Shown here in pieces: positions 20,928 through 31,109 of a stretch of DNA of 41,951 bases. The position numbers and the translations under genes are program-made. The DNA comes from Perkinsus marinus ATCC 50983 (taxonomy: Eukaryota > Perkinsozoa > Perkinsida > Perkinsidae): positions 92,402-134,352 of the forward strand of contig NW_003215793.1 of assembly GCF_000006405.1 (NCBI RefSeq), in the 5' to 3' direction. The notes beneath the pieces were generated by a model, which did no database searches, had not been told where the DNA came from, and saw only the letters and a program-made list of their open reading frames with translations. How positions within the stretch are numbered: the first letter of the stretch is position 1; each line of letters begins with the position of its first letter.

Positions 20928-23900
20928 CAGTGGAACACCCTGGCTCGGGGACTCTCCTCAGGGCCGCGACCAGGCATGTGCAAGATATGTGTTTTATGTT
21001 CTATTTGATTTTCCTTAGCATACCACACGTCGCAATATTCAGAGGAAATCGACACGCTATTTCCACATTCGAAATGTTCCCTGCGGGGCAACGACTTCGG
21101 TTCATTCACAACAGCATTTGAGAGTTGGGAAAAGCGGAGAGAACAACTCATATCAGTGAGATCTCTCTGGCTCGTATGATCTGTTTACACAATCATAATA
21201 CGAGGTTAACACCCAGGGTGGGAGGAATAAGTTATATGTTTGCTTGTCTCAGCTGAGCTCAGGAGTGAACACAGTGTTGGAGTAGGAATATATGTTTGCT
21301 TTCCTTAGCCACTGAGCTCAGGAGTGAACACAGTGTTGGAGTAGGAATATATGTTTGCTTTCCTCAGCTACTGAGCTCAGGAGTGAACATGGTGTTGGAG
21401 TAGGAATATATGTTTGCTTTCCTCAGCTACTGAGCTCAGGAGTGAACACGGTGTTGGAGTAGGAATATATGTTTGCTTTACTCAGCTACTGAGCTCAGGA
21501 GTGAACACGGTGTTGGAGTAGGAATATATGTTTGCTTTACTCAGCTACTGAGCTCAGGAGTGAACACAGTGTTGGAGTAGCAATATATGTTTGATTCCCT
21601 CAGCTGAGCTCAGGAGTTTTCTTGATAATCATAAGTGTTTATGTAAAAATTGTGGTAAGTGCGCAGAGACCCACGAGAATTTCCGGAATCTCCTGGAAAT
21701 TTTCACATTGTCACCAACACACGTATATTTTCTCCCCACACTGCTCCGTTCAGCCCGTGATTTCTCAGATTATATTGCGAGACTCACCATCAATAATATG
21801 TCTGCAAGAAGTTGATCATTTCATCCATTGGTTCTATCCTGTTCTGAGCAAATTTGGATACGAAGGAGCATTCCAATACAAAATACGAGCGCCTGGACTC
21901 AAACTGGGCTGGTTTAGGTCAGTTTTGGTGTCATGGTCGGTTTCTGTTCTACTGGGTGAACGCAAGGTAGCGGGCGTAAGGATAAGTAACAACACATATT
22001 CTTGACTCTCGCCCAATAAGCGATCCTTTAACTCGCTATGTAGCTAAGGATAAAAAGATACAAGTACACAATTAGAGCGCATCTTCAAATTACAGTAGTG
22101 ACTGGAGTTTCATCGGTGATATGAAAAACAGTAGTGAAGAACATATATTCCACATTTCACTCCGCGTAAAACGCAATCAGCAGTGAAAACGCATAACTAC
22201 GATGTAATTTTAATTCACTTCATATGAGTATCACGTAAGACGGGTGAAACTTTACTGTATGTTTATCGAACTCACTTGTATCAGCGATGGAACATGCGTG
22301 TTCTATAAGCGAGAGAACTGGCGTCTTGTGAAGGATCTGTCCAAGATTGACACCAACCTACGGGTTCCTCTATCAATGGTTTTACTCGAGTGCGAGTCTG
22401 AATCCACTGTAAGTATCCCGTGGATGGGAGTGTGCAGAATATGAACATCACCAAGTACATGTGTTGGCGAAAATAGGGGAATTCGGGGAAATTTGGACGG
22501 TTTTTGGGTCTCAACTCGAATGTGCATGTAACTTGCATAATCAGTAGGGAAACTGCTGAACTCAGCTGAGGAACGTGAACATATATATTCCTCCAACACT
22601 ATACTGTAGGGTACTAGTGAGCCCTGGAAACTGCTGGTGGCATCTATCCATCTGAAAGCCGGTGAAGATCGGAAAGCAGACCAACGTCGGCAAGAACAAC
22701 TCACATGGGTGATTGAGGAAATAGAAACCGCTACAAGAGTGTATGGAGCTCCGGTGAGTATGGTTGTCCTCAGGAAAGTGCCTCCTTATGCTGTGTTAGT
22801 ATGTCTTTGTATCACTGGAGTTTCACTCGTTTTACGTGAAGTGGCGTAAATCTCGGTGATATTCGCGGTGATATGCAGTGGTAGTCGTGAAATATGTTTT
22901 TCACTAGTGTTTCTCATATCACTAGGGGAAAACTCCACTGTAGTACGTATGGATATNNNNNNNNNNNNNNNNNNNNNNNNNNNNNNNNNNNNNNNNNNNN
23001 NNNNNNNNNNNNNNNNNNNNNNNNNNNNNNNNNNNNNNNNNNNNNNNNNNNNNNNNATCGGGTTTTTTTCGCAGAGTATTATGCCACTTCACGTAAAACG
23101 GTGAAACTCCATTATATATAACGTAATACTAGTATTGATATCCATGTTTATATTCACTACATGGTATCAATATCATAACTCAATTACAGGAGACAAGTAT
23201 CGCTGATAAACACTATTGATGATACATCGGAGTTTCACCCTAGTGATATAAAAAACTTTAGTGAAAAACATATCTCACGACTACTGCGTAGCGCCGCGAA
23301 TATCGCGTTTTTCGCGAGTTTTACGCCACTTCGGGTAAAACGGGTTGTGACACTCCATTGAATTGTTGTATAATTATATACATAAAATATTAGATATTCG
23401 AAAAAGGACATCCGCTGGAGTGCTAACAGTATTTCCAGGTCAAATCAATTTTAAAACCATGGGTAAAATGTTAACCGCATGGGAAAAAATTGAAATTTTC
23501 GGTGAAAAACAATTTGACCTGGAAATGTTAGATATACCCAAAGTGTGAATTTATGTAGTTCTCCTCAGTGTGGCAGGAAAATATGCACATGGTCAACTGC
23601 ATGTGTTGGTGATGATATGAAAAATCTGAGGAAATTCTTGATGGTTTCTGTACCCTTCTATCCTAATTTGTATAATTAGTAAGGAAAATCTTTCGAGCTC
23701 AGTAGCTGAGGAAAGCAAACATATATTCCTTAGGAATAATTCCTACTCCAACACTGTTGTTGCCATTTGGTGTTGGAAGTAGTCGACTGGGTTGTACTGT
23801 TACCCGTGTAAGGTACTCGTGTGCGGCGACTTCAATGCTGAACCATGGGAGGGAAGTATTCAGACCATTCTGAAGTCTACAGATTGGAAATCAGCGTGAG

Positions 23901-24882
23901 TGTATACACAAACATTTACTGAAAATTTTGAATTCGCGTGTAAACTTCTATAATCAATGAGGAAAATACTGAGCTTAGCCGAGGAAAGCGAATATGTATT
24001 CCTCCAGCACTATCAAGGTATTTCTAAAGTATATTCGGTCGTACAAGAGCAACCAATACTACGACCCTAGGACAATAACAATAAGCGCACTACCTGCACT
24101 TGAGTTCTGTATGCATGCACACACTTAGCAGCAGCACAGTAATCGATATTGGGCTCGTTCGCTATAAAGAGCAAGGCGGGGGTTTGATGAGAAACAAGGC
24201 AAACTGGACCCACAACACATCGCGTAGTTCATTATCGATTGATTTTATTCATAGATATCCACTCGAAGAATCTCAACTACGCCCTACGACGATTCAACAG
24301 CGCAAGGGGAAGCCTGTGACCCGCAGGCACATCGACTACATCTGGTCGGCCATCGGAGGGCTTGACTGTTAACACCGGATTACAGTGATGAGTGCCAAGT
24401 TGATATGTGTGTTTTCTATTCCGGGATTAGTGATAGTGAACAACTTGTCGCTATCATAGTCTCGAAAGGTTACTCTTATCACATCACATGTTCATACCAA
24501 TGTTTACATTGTTTATGCGATATAGTTTCAGATCGATTCTTATTAATCTCGGAAAATAACACACATTTGCATCATATCAAATTGACACACACTGTATGTG
24601 GGTTAACGGAGGTGTACACGTTTAGTTTACCTCGGTAATTTTTCCCCATAATTTTCATACGGACTTGCCACCTGTGGTGTAGAATGCCATCTGTGTAGGT
24701 TCAAAGGTTCTCTACTAGAATCGGCTTTTTACGAATTGCCCGAGGAATGTCCACTTCTGCCATGCACAACATACCCTAGCGATCACTTGCATCTTATGGC
24801 GCGGTTCGCGCCGGAAAATAAATCGAAATTCTTCCAAGTGAGAAAGTTGGGGACGCTGTTTGTATGCTCATCTAGTCATTGA
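20928..24882 (+). CDS. Nocturnin-like EEP-family nuclease/phosphatase
   Basis: Nocturnins are endonuclease/exonuclease/phosphatase-fold enzymes related to CCR4 deadenylases; the animal enzyme removes the 2'-phosphate from NADP(H). Eight phase-consistent exons: 20928-20973, 21115-21155, 21769-21917, 22285-22408, 22610-22753, 23813-23895, 24255-24367, 24707-24882, for 291 residues, the size of the bare catalytic domain. Active-site motifs are all present in order: MQWNTLA, CLQEVDHF, SDGTCVFYK, SIHLKAG, CGDFNAEP, HIDYIW and YPSDHLHL. The first exon join works only with a GC donor, and the seventh intron has a weak GTTAAC donor. The ATG at 20928 follows a good acceptor, so an upstream exon (for example a targeting peptide) is possible. 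The stop given assumes no splicing at 24838, where a GTGAGA donor is also present. Intron 5 contains an assembly gap. Confidence 0.85.
21222..21616 (-). repeat. Tandem array of family C ends, seven units
   Basis: Seven units of about 59 bp (TGTTGGAGTAGGAATATATG ... CTGAGCTCAGGAGTGAACA), continuous with a family C body to about 21730. In nocturnin-like gene intron 2. Confidence 0.85.
22104..22252. repeat. Family A MITE (diverged)
   Basis: Flanked by ACT / ACT, a clear 3-bp target duplication other than ATT. Confidence 0.7.
22429..22598 (+). repeat. Family C MITE
   Basis: Nearly fills nocturnin-like intron 4 (22409-22609), ending CCTCCAACACT eleven bases before exon 5. Confidence 0.65.
22817..22936. 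repeat. Family A MITE
   Basis: Flanked by ACT / ACT. Immediately left of the assembly gap. Confidence 0.75.
22957..23056. other. Assembly gap (100 N)
   Basis: Exactly 100 N, the usual placeholder for a gap of unknown size. It lies between two family A copies, which probably collapsed the assembly. The gap is inside an intron, so no nocturnin-like exon appears lost. Confidence 0.95.
23057..23110. repeat. Family A MITE, right half
   Basis: The remainder of this copy lies inside the adjacent gap. Confidence 0.75.
23229..23357. repeat. Family A MITE
   Basis: Full-length copy in nocturnin-like intron 5. Right end GTGACACTCC. Confidence 0.75.
23575..23755 (+). repeat. Family C MITE
   Basis: Starts TGTGGCAGGAAAATATGCAC and ends TTCCTACTCCAACACTG, so both termini are visible. 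It has an internal ATTCCTTAGGAATAATTCC duplication near its right end. Confidence 0.7.
24046..24215. mobile_element. Solo LTR fragment
   Basis: Matches the terminal repeats of the LTR element at 36755-39435 (landmarks GAGCAACCAATACTACGACC and AAACTGGACCCACAACA), without internal sequence nearby. It is a fossil piece inside nocturnin-like intron 6. The left end of the repeat is missing. Confidence 0.75.
24381..24596 (+). repeat. Family B MITE
   Basis: The clearest copy for end definition: TACAGTGATGAG on the left and CACACACTGTA on the right. Confidence 0.8.
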
Positions 24883-24909
24883 TATTCGTCATTTTGTTGA
24901 CCAGCTGTT

Positions 24910-25088
24910 AGTGTGGGAAAATATTCACGTGGTGAATTATGTGTGTTGACGATAATTCGGAAATTCTGAGGAAAAAATTTGGGAAATTTTCGCTGGTTTT
25001 TGTACACTTTATCCCGAATTCCTATAACTAGTGAGGAAAATTCTGAGATCAGCTGAGGAAAGCGAACATATATTCCTACTCCAACACT
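24910..25088 (+). repeat. Family C MITE
   Basis: Runs from TAGTGTGGGAAAATATTC to CCTACTCCAACACTG. It separates the nocturnin-like stop from the next gene's candidate start. Confidence 0.7.
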
Positions 25089-25108
25089 GCGGTTAAGTTC
25101 ATAGGAAT

Positions 25109-26918
25109 ATGGAATTTCTTCAGGTGGTTGCCTATCCTGAAGTATTACCTGTCAGTACTGGTAACACTCAAAGGACCATCATTTATCTTAGCGGTAAAAC
25201 TAAGCGTTTTTCTCAGACTCCAGGGTTTAATAACAATGGGGAAAATGATGTTCCTTACGTGATGACATTTACATGGGAAACTGATTGAAGAATGTTGGAA
25301 ATTCAAAATGAGTTCCCCCCGGGAATATTATAGGTTTCTCGGTTTTTGAAATACTCGTAGTTGCATCTTTAAAGTATATTGCTGCTAATTGGTCAGTGAA
25401 ATCCGATACAACTCGCCACTTGCGAATGACGCTTGCTCAAATTGGACTGTCCTTGGAGAAGCAGTTTCCATTTCACGAGTTGGTGAGCTCAGTGATGAAG
25501 TCGATGATGTTTTCAAGTCGTTTGAACAGATAGTCGTATTAGCTTTAAACGGCGAAAGATCTTCTACAGCTGATCGGCGAGAGGTAAGCGTTGGTGCTTC
25601 TGTCTTCATTGTGGGGATTATTTTCCGGTATTTATATGTGTAGGTGACTTTTGCGAAAATTCTGAGGAAAATTGAGAAAGTTATTATTGGTTTCTGTACA
25701 TTTACACGCGAATTTCTTGCATGTAAACTTGTATAATTAGCGAGGAAATTTCTGGGTTCAACTGAGAAAGGCGAACATAGCTTCCAACACTGTTATTTTC
25801 ATTTCCGCTCGCCCTCGAGATGAAATAATTGGAAGTTTTATAATGAGCTCATAACAAGCTGCTATGTATATGTGATATATTCAATTTTCAGCGGGTTGTG
25901 TAGTGAATGCGAATGCTCTGTACTCAGGTGGGGAGGTGGAACGTTGATGCACTAGAGCGATCTGATATATGCATATTCGAGGTGGAAGATGTCAAATGTC
26001 AAGTGAGTTCAGCTTTTGCGGTGTGGGAAAAATGCACATAGTCAGAGGAAATCGTGGGAAAATATCGTTGGTTTTTCTCCACTTGTTTTTTTTTCTTGTG
26101 AGCATTGAATCCATACAACTTAGGGTAGAAGTGGAAAAAAACCAACGGCGATTTCAATACAATCGATAAGTCAAATTTGTGAGTAATAAGTGTAACTTAA
26201 TTTCATAATATCTCTTATCTCAACAACGACTAGCGCAGCTTGTGGTATGTATGTCTTGGCTGAAAACATCACTGGAAGAGAAATAAGACGAAATAGGGTA
26301 GAAAATTTCAGTCTAAATCACTTCATTTCTATGAAGTACATTTGGAAACTCCTGAGCTGAGCAGATGAGGAAACCAAACGTGTCTGGAAAGTCTTATGAA
26401 ACGGCATGTGTTGCGAGCTCAATCATAGGAGGAAACTGGTCGTCAGGTCAGTTTGGGTTTCGCGCTGGCGAGGAAGCCGAGATCTGTGCTGCTACTCCAT
26501 ACAAGCTCCGACGATTTGCCACCAATGATCGCTCACTACTGTTCTGATTATGGTGTGGCGGTTTTCAAATCGGAGGAGGATTTGTATGAAAAAATTAAAG
26601 ATAAGATATTCGAGGTGAGATGATGAATATGAGGAGGATTTTTTGGTGAATTGCCGATTCCAGTGTTGGGCAATATGATCGCTTTCCTCAGCTGAGCCCA
26701 GAAGTTTCCTCACTTGTATGCGAATTCGGGTGGATGGATAATCTCCCAAAAATCACATATTGTCACCAACACATGTGGTTGAGTATGTGCATAATTTCCA
26801 ACACTGTTTCTGTGATACACCGTAGAATCATTTTGAATTTATGCAGTAGTCTCCAATCAGCTGGCAAGAGGATTATCAGATCCGACAGAGCAAGAGTGCC
26901 GATGAGAATCTGAACTGA
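25109..26918 (+). CDS. DNPH1 / nucleoside 2-deoxyribosyltransferase-like protein
   Basis: Relatives cleave the N-glycosidic bond of deoxynucleoside monophosphates (nucleotide-pool cleansing). Exons 25109-25193, 25397-25482, 25518-25583, 25928-26002, 26429-26614 and 26850-26918 close in phase to 188 residues, near the 174 of human DNPH1. A first strand TIIYLS, then the block DALERSDICIFEVED, then TGRQVSLGFALARK, then a strand and a final helix EDLYEKIKDKIFE follow the DNPH1 order. By eye the catalytic Glu expected before LG is a Ser here, so it may be a non-catalytic member or a different Rossmann-like family. Reading 25483-25517 (35 nt) as exon also keeps an open frame but changes the preceding phase. 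An alternative model splices it onto the nocturnin-like gene (24837 to 25124). Confidence 0.5.
25200..25335. repeat. Isolated family D end (right)
   Basis: Matches 9360-9466 and continues uninterrupted through AATATTATAGGTTT, giving the pre-insertion state of the site split by family A at 9467. Confidence 0.75.
25640..25795 (+). repeat. Family C MITE (degenerate)
   Basis: In the third intron of the DNPH1-like gene. Ends GCGAACATAGCTTCCAACACTG. Confidence 0.6.
26662..26805 (-). repeat. Family C MITE
   Basis: Starts CAGTGTTGGGCAATATG, ends CATAATTTCCAACACTG. In the last intron of the DNPH1-like gene. Confidence 0.65.
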
Positions 26919-26936
26919 CGAGGAGATAGTCTCAGA

Positions 26937-28433
26937 AGGCGGACCTCACGATGTGAATTTCATGACCAGCGGATTGTATCGTGCATCTATCATCTCGGGA
27001 TTGAGTTTATTATGAGTGTTGGGGAGAGAAAACTCAACGGAAGTCGATAACAAGTGGTGTATGCTTATGGTCATTGAATATTCGAGTCGCGATATAGAAC
27101 TTCCATATCGGTTAGAAGCAATTCCTGGTGAGAGTGATTTCAAATTTTCCCAAAAAATAAGAAAAGAAAGCACCTCGCCATGGCCTTTTTAATAGAAAAC
27201 GTGTAGGGTGATCCTATACTCGAAATATCTGGTATGAATATTGGAGTTTCGCCAGCCATTTTACGTGAAGTGGTGTAATACTCGGTGAAAAACCCGATAT
27301 TCGCGGTGATATGCAGTAGTCGTGAAACATGTTTTTCACTAGTGTTTTCTATATCACTAGGGTGAAACTCCATTATTTCTTCTGGGGGATGTGTCGAGGA
27401 CATTTTCTAGACACCCAACACCACATTGCTTGACACCGACTCTCTTCGATGAGCACAACGGTGACGCTGCTCGCCTCGTACGCGCGTACATAGATGATTC
27501 ACGCAGCGAACTGCCTTGGATTTTTCCCTGGTATATCCAGCAGTGAAATTCTCGGCTATCTTTTGCGACATTACGTAGTTGAAGTCGATTCGGGACGTTG
27601 AGCACTGGAGAGCAACTTGACATTAAATTGAGATCTGTCGCCCTTCAATTCTCTTTTTTGAAGTGGGTCTATGGGTGAGTTAATACTTGGATACAGTGCT
27701 GAGTGCTAAGTTGATATGTGTGTTTTCTATTCCGGGATTAATGATAGTGAACAACTTGTCGCTATCATAGTCTCGAAACTTTCGAGTCGAAAGGTTACTT
27801 TTATCACATCACATGTTCATAGCAATGTTTACATTGTTTATGCGATATAGTTTCAGATCGATTCTTATTAATCTCGGAGAATAACACACATTTGCATCAT
27901 ATCAAATTGACACCTCCCCATTTCAGCTCGCTCATCGAAAGAGTTCCTCCCCCAGCGAGTGAGACGAATGCAAATCAAGGTGAGCATAGTTCTCCGAGCA
28001 AGTCTTTGGTATTGTTCATCATCGTCGATCATTGGTTTGCATGAGCTACTAGCAGTGTGGGAAAATATGCACATGGTCAACTACATGTGTTGGTGATAGG
28101 ACGAAAATTCAGAGGAACTTTCGAGAGATTCTTATTCGTTTCTGTATACTCACCAGAATTTGTGTGTCAACTTCTTCAATAGGAGAGAAAACTCCTGAGT
28201 TCAGCTGAGGAAAGCAAAATCATATCTCAACACTGGTACAGTACGCGAATATACATGTTCCAAGGTGCAATATAACTATATAAGCGGAGCTCATATTCAA
28301 AATTTTAGCTTGAAAATCGCTCTGTAGGAAAAGTTACCTCTGCACACCTATTTTCGGTCTCTAGGTGGTGCGCACTGTAACTAGAGCTGGTTCTGACCGC
28401 TGGGAAGCGCAACTGAAACTCAATCGACTCTAA
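26937..28433 (+). CDS. Unresolved coding blocks of an unrecognised gene
   Basis: Several blocks look coding but could not be joined throughout by hand. These are 27061-27127 (MLMVIEYSSRDIELPYRLEA), about 27410-27555 (TLFDEHNGDAARLVRAYIDD), 27927-27979 (SSKEFLPQRVRRMQIK) and a terminal exon 28365-28433 (VVRTVTRAGSDRWEAQLKL, then TAA). The last two join cleanly in phase 0 across a family C element. No family is recognised. Confidence 0.35.
27243..27371. repeat. Family A MITE
   Basis: Full-length, flanked by ATT / ATT, reverse core orientation. Confidence 0.8.
27692..27912 (+). repeat. Family B MITE
   Basis: Carries a 12-base internal duplication (CTCGAAACTTTCGAGTCGAAA). Its right end is 14 bases upstream of the acceptor at 27926. 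Confidence 0.75.
28052..28236 (+). repeat. Family C MITE
   Basis: Both ends intact: CAGTGTGGGAAAATATGC and CATATCTCAACACTG. A good reference copy for defining the family. Confidence 0.75.
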
Positions 28434-28992
28434 CGTTCTGGGGCTCTTTGTGGAGGAGGCTGGGTTGGATTGACCTCACGTTTTAGTCCTAATAAGCATA
28501 GCGTCGCGACTTATTTCAGTGCACAACAACAGCAACATTCGGAATCATTGATCGAGTTAACGTCATAGACAGGGCGTCATATACATATCTCGTGCAATCA
28601 TAGTGAGAAAAGGTGAATATCGTACAATATCACAGGAGAAAAAATCCATATTTTTCTTCAATTCTGCAAGTTACAGACAAAAACACTTTTTGTTTGTGGC
28701 ACTCTGTAAGAAATAGAGGATTACACCGTCATTGCTGGTGGAGTGTATTGTCGAGGGATCAGTAACACAACGCAACGCACCTCTAGCTCTCGTGGCAAAA
28801 ACTTCGCTTCGCTCCGCTCGAATTTTGAAGCGGGAATATCATTTTTGTGTTTCATCACTAGCTATGCAGCTTAAGCGTCGCTAGTACGGTTCCTGTCCTC
28901 ATTCCTTGCAGTGGTGTGGTTTGGAAATTAGCATTTTTACGCATAGTTGGTTTTTTACTCATAGTTGGTTTTTTCAATTTTCTATTTTCGTG
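28434..28992. other. Intergenic stretch upstream of the USP-like gene
   Basis: No repeat family or gene is seen. A short tandem (TAGTTGGTTTTT twice at 28941-28970) lies just before the start codon. The promoter is presumably here. Confidence 0.5.
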
Positions 28993-30267
28993 ATGTCGAT
29001 GTCTATGTTCCGTCCTCTAGCATGCACTGCTATGCGATCGTTCGCTACTGCAGCCGCTTCGGTAGCTCCTCAAAGGTTCCTCGTTGCTGTTGGCGCGAGC
29101 GACTTGAAAGGGAGTATTGAGGCCGCTAAGAAAGCGGTGACTCTCGCGAAATCAGGTTGGTTTGCTTTTCTGTTGATATTAATGTTGGAGGAATATGTTT
29201 TCGCTTCCTGAGGTTTCTCTCTAATTGTACAAGTTTTCCTTAGAATCACCATATTGTGACTAACACATGTAGTTGACCATCTTCATATTATTCTCTCACA
29301 CTGGTTGTTATTATTTCAATGAATTGTTCGTCAGGTGATAATGTCGAATGTGTTTATATTCCAAGACCATTTCCGGAGCAACTTCTCACGAGTATGAGCG
29401 ATCCTGGTGCCCACAACGCGGAGGGACAAGTGTTGTTCTCGCCTGAGTAAGTAGTTTTGATACCACTCCTTGGGAAATTTATGGTGGTTTCGTTCAGGTT
29501 CGTCGAGAACATCACTACGAATGCTTGTAATGGTATTATGAAGTCTGTGAAGGAAGCCGTTGATAAGGAAGCTGAGGAGAAGGGCGTCAGCACTCACTAT
29601 GTTGTCAGGCCTCCCAGCAATAATGTTAAAGTAGGTGTTCACGAGTGTGGTTATTCGCGTTGTTGAATTTGCTATTCGTTGTGGAATGTTGCACTAAGGA
29701 TTCGACATTGTAGTTATTGTGGAACTTCAAACTAACTTTACCAATGTTGCGGAAAATACAATTTAAAAGATTTATTAGATTTTTATTTAATATTTGAATT
29801 AAAATATAATTTTTAGATTTTCTATTTAAAAATATGCATTTATGAGTGTGATTGTCATTGTTGTGGAATTTTATCAAAGTGGGAATTTATAAGTGTGATT
29901 ATTCGCGCTGTGGATAATTTTGAAGTAGGAATTAGTGACAGATTGTTCTCGTTTTAGAATGTGAGAACGTTGAGATTCATGAGTGTGATTATTCACGTTA
30001 AGATTCATCATGAATGTGATTATTATTGTTGTGTTATGTGTGTTCTCGCCTTAGGTTGAGCTCGCCCAGTACGTTCGTGATTCTCTGTCCAACTACGTAG
30101 TTGTTGGTCCCAGTAGTGATTGCACTGGTAGGATGGGTCAGTGGCTCGCCAGGTAAGATAATGAAGTTCTTCTTGTCTGTGAGTTGAATCGATGTGTTCT
30201 CAGGTCTGTACGTGGCGCTAGTGTTATTGTTGTGCGTGATAGTTGCACGCATGCCCCAGAGTGGTAG
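28993..30267 (+). CDS. Universal-stress-protein (UspA)-like protein
   Basis: UspA-domain proteins bind ATP or other nucleotides through a HUP (Rossmann-like) fold and are induced by stress. Five exons, 28993-29155, 29335-29446, 29498-29630, 30055-30152 and 30204-30267, join in phase to 189 residues. The N-terminal strand-helix (RFLVAVGASDLKGSIEAAKKA) and the C-terminal nucleotide-binding part (YVVVGPSSDCTGRMGQWLAR then GASVIVVRD) match the family pattern G-x2-(6-10)-G-x(8-9)-S/A. The first 25 residues (FRPLACTAMRSFATAAASVA) are Ser/Ala/Arg-rich without acids, so a mitochondrial presequence is possible. Introns 2 and 4 are only 51 nt. Intron 3 (29631-30054) is AT-rich with reiterated GAGTGTGATTATT motifs. 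Confidence 0.8.
29183..29302 (-). repeat. Family C MITE (degenerate)
   Basis: In USP-like intron 1. AATGTTGGAGGAATATGTTTT on one side and TAGTTGACCAT ... CACACTG on the other. Confidence 0.6.
29631..30054 (+). repeat. Reiterated GTGTGATTATT motifs in USP-like intron 3
   Basis: Phrases such as GAGTGTGGTTATTCGCG, GAGTGTGATTGTCATTG, AAGTGTGATTATTCGCG and GAATGTGATTATTATTG recur five or six times at irregular spacing. This is a decayed minisatellite. Confidence 0.6.
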
Positions 30268-30747
30268 ATCAATTTCAATGATGTGACCAAGTTCCAGGCC
30301 GATAAGGAGAGTTGATTGCTGTCATCGATTCTCAGTGATTCAATTGATAGTTGATATTATGCGGCCGTAGAAGAGCTTGTTAGTGCGCTGTTTTATCACT
30401 GTTCTGATTTCACCTGTTATTCACAAGAATAGTGCATGTTGTGTTTGATGTTAATTTCTTGTAATGGTCTGTGTATAACTCTTTATGTGAAAAGCGCGGC
30501 ATTTGCGATAAGGGATGATTCGAAAACATTCGGCGAATTACGCTGTATAGATCGCTCTATTTTACCTGAAACAGTCGCAGAAGTTCGAGTGGAAGGTGAA
30601 ATATGTTTTTCAGCAGTGGCTCTCATATCACGGGTGAAACTCCGTGATATATTACCTCGACTGTCCGTCTTAAGATATTCGAGACTAGAGATTTTACTCT
30701 GAAATGTATCAGCATATGGGCGCAATCGGATTAGCGTTCGCTTGGTG

Positions 30748-30915
30748 TGGGCTCAGGTATGGTCAACTACATGTGTAGTCGGCATTTGTAGAAATTGTAA
30801 GGAAAATCAAGATAATTCTCGCTAGTTTACCTGCATTTCTACCCAGATCTGTAGGCGTGCTAGTGAGGAAACTTTGATTCTCAGTTGAGAAAAGCGCAAC
30901 ATTTATTCCAACACT
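30748..30915 (+). repeat. Family C MITE
   Basis: Runs from GTGTGGGCTCAGGTATGG to TTATTCCAACACTG. Confidence 0.6.
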
Positions 30916-30994
30916 GACTATAGCAGTGGAGCAAATGTTGTTGATCGTTTTCTATAGTTTTTGATAAATCACTCGCATCACAGGGCAGTTCAAT

Positions 30995-31109
30995 GGAGTT
31001 TCGTGGTGTAATACAACCGTGATATGAAAAACGCCGGTGAAAGATATATTCCATGACTGCTGCATAGCGCAAGTATCGACACTTCACATAAAACTTCGCG
31101 TGAAACTTC
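30995..31109. repeat. Family A MITE (diverged)
   Basis: The last family A copy. None is seen within the peptide array to its right. Confidence 0.65.

Noticed and set aside
28906-28992. 29-residue N-terminal extension of the USP-like protein
   Set aside because: The upstream frame is a tandem of TAGTTGGTTTTT units and no ATG-type start is better than 28993.
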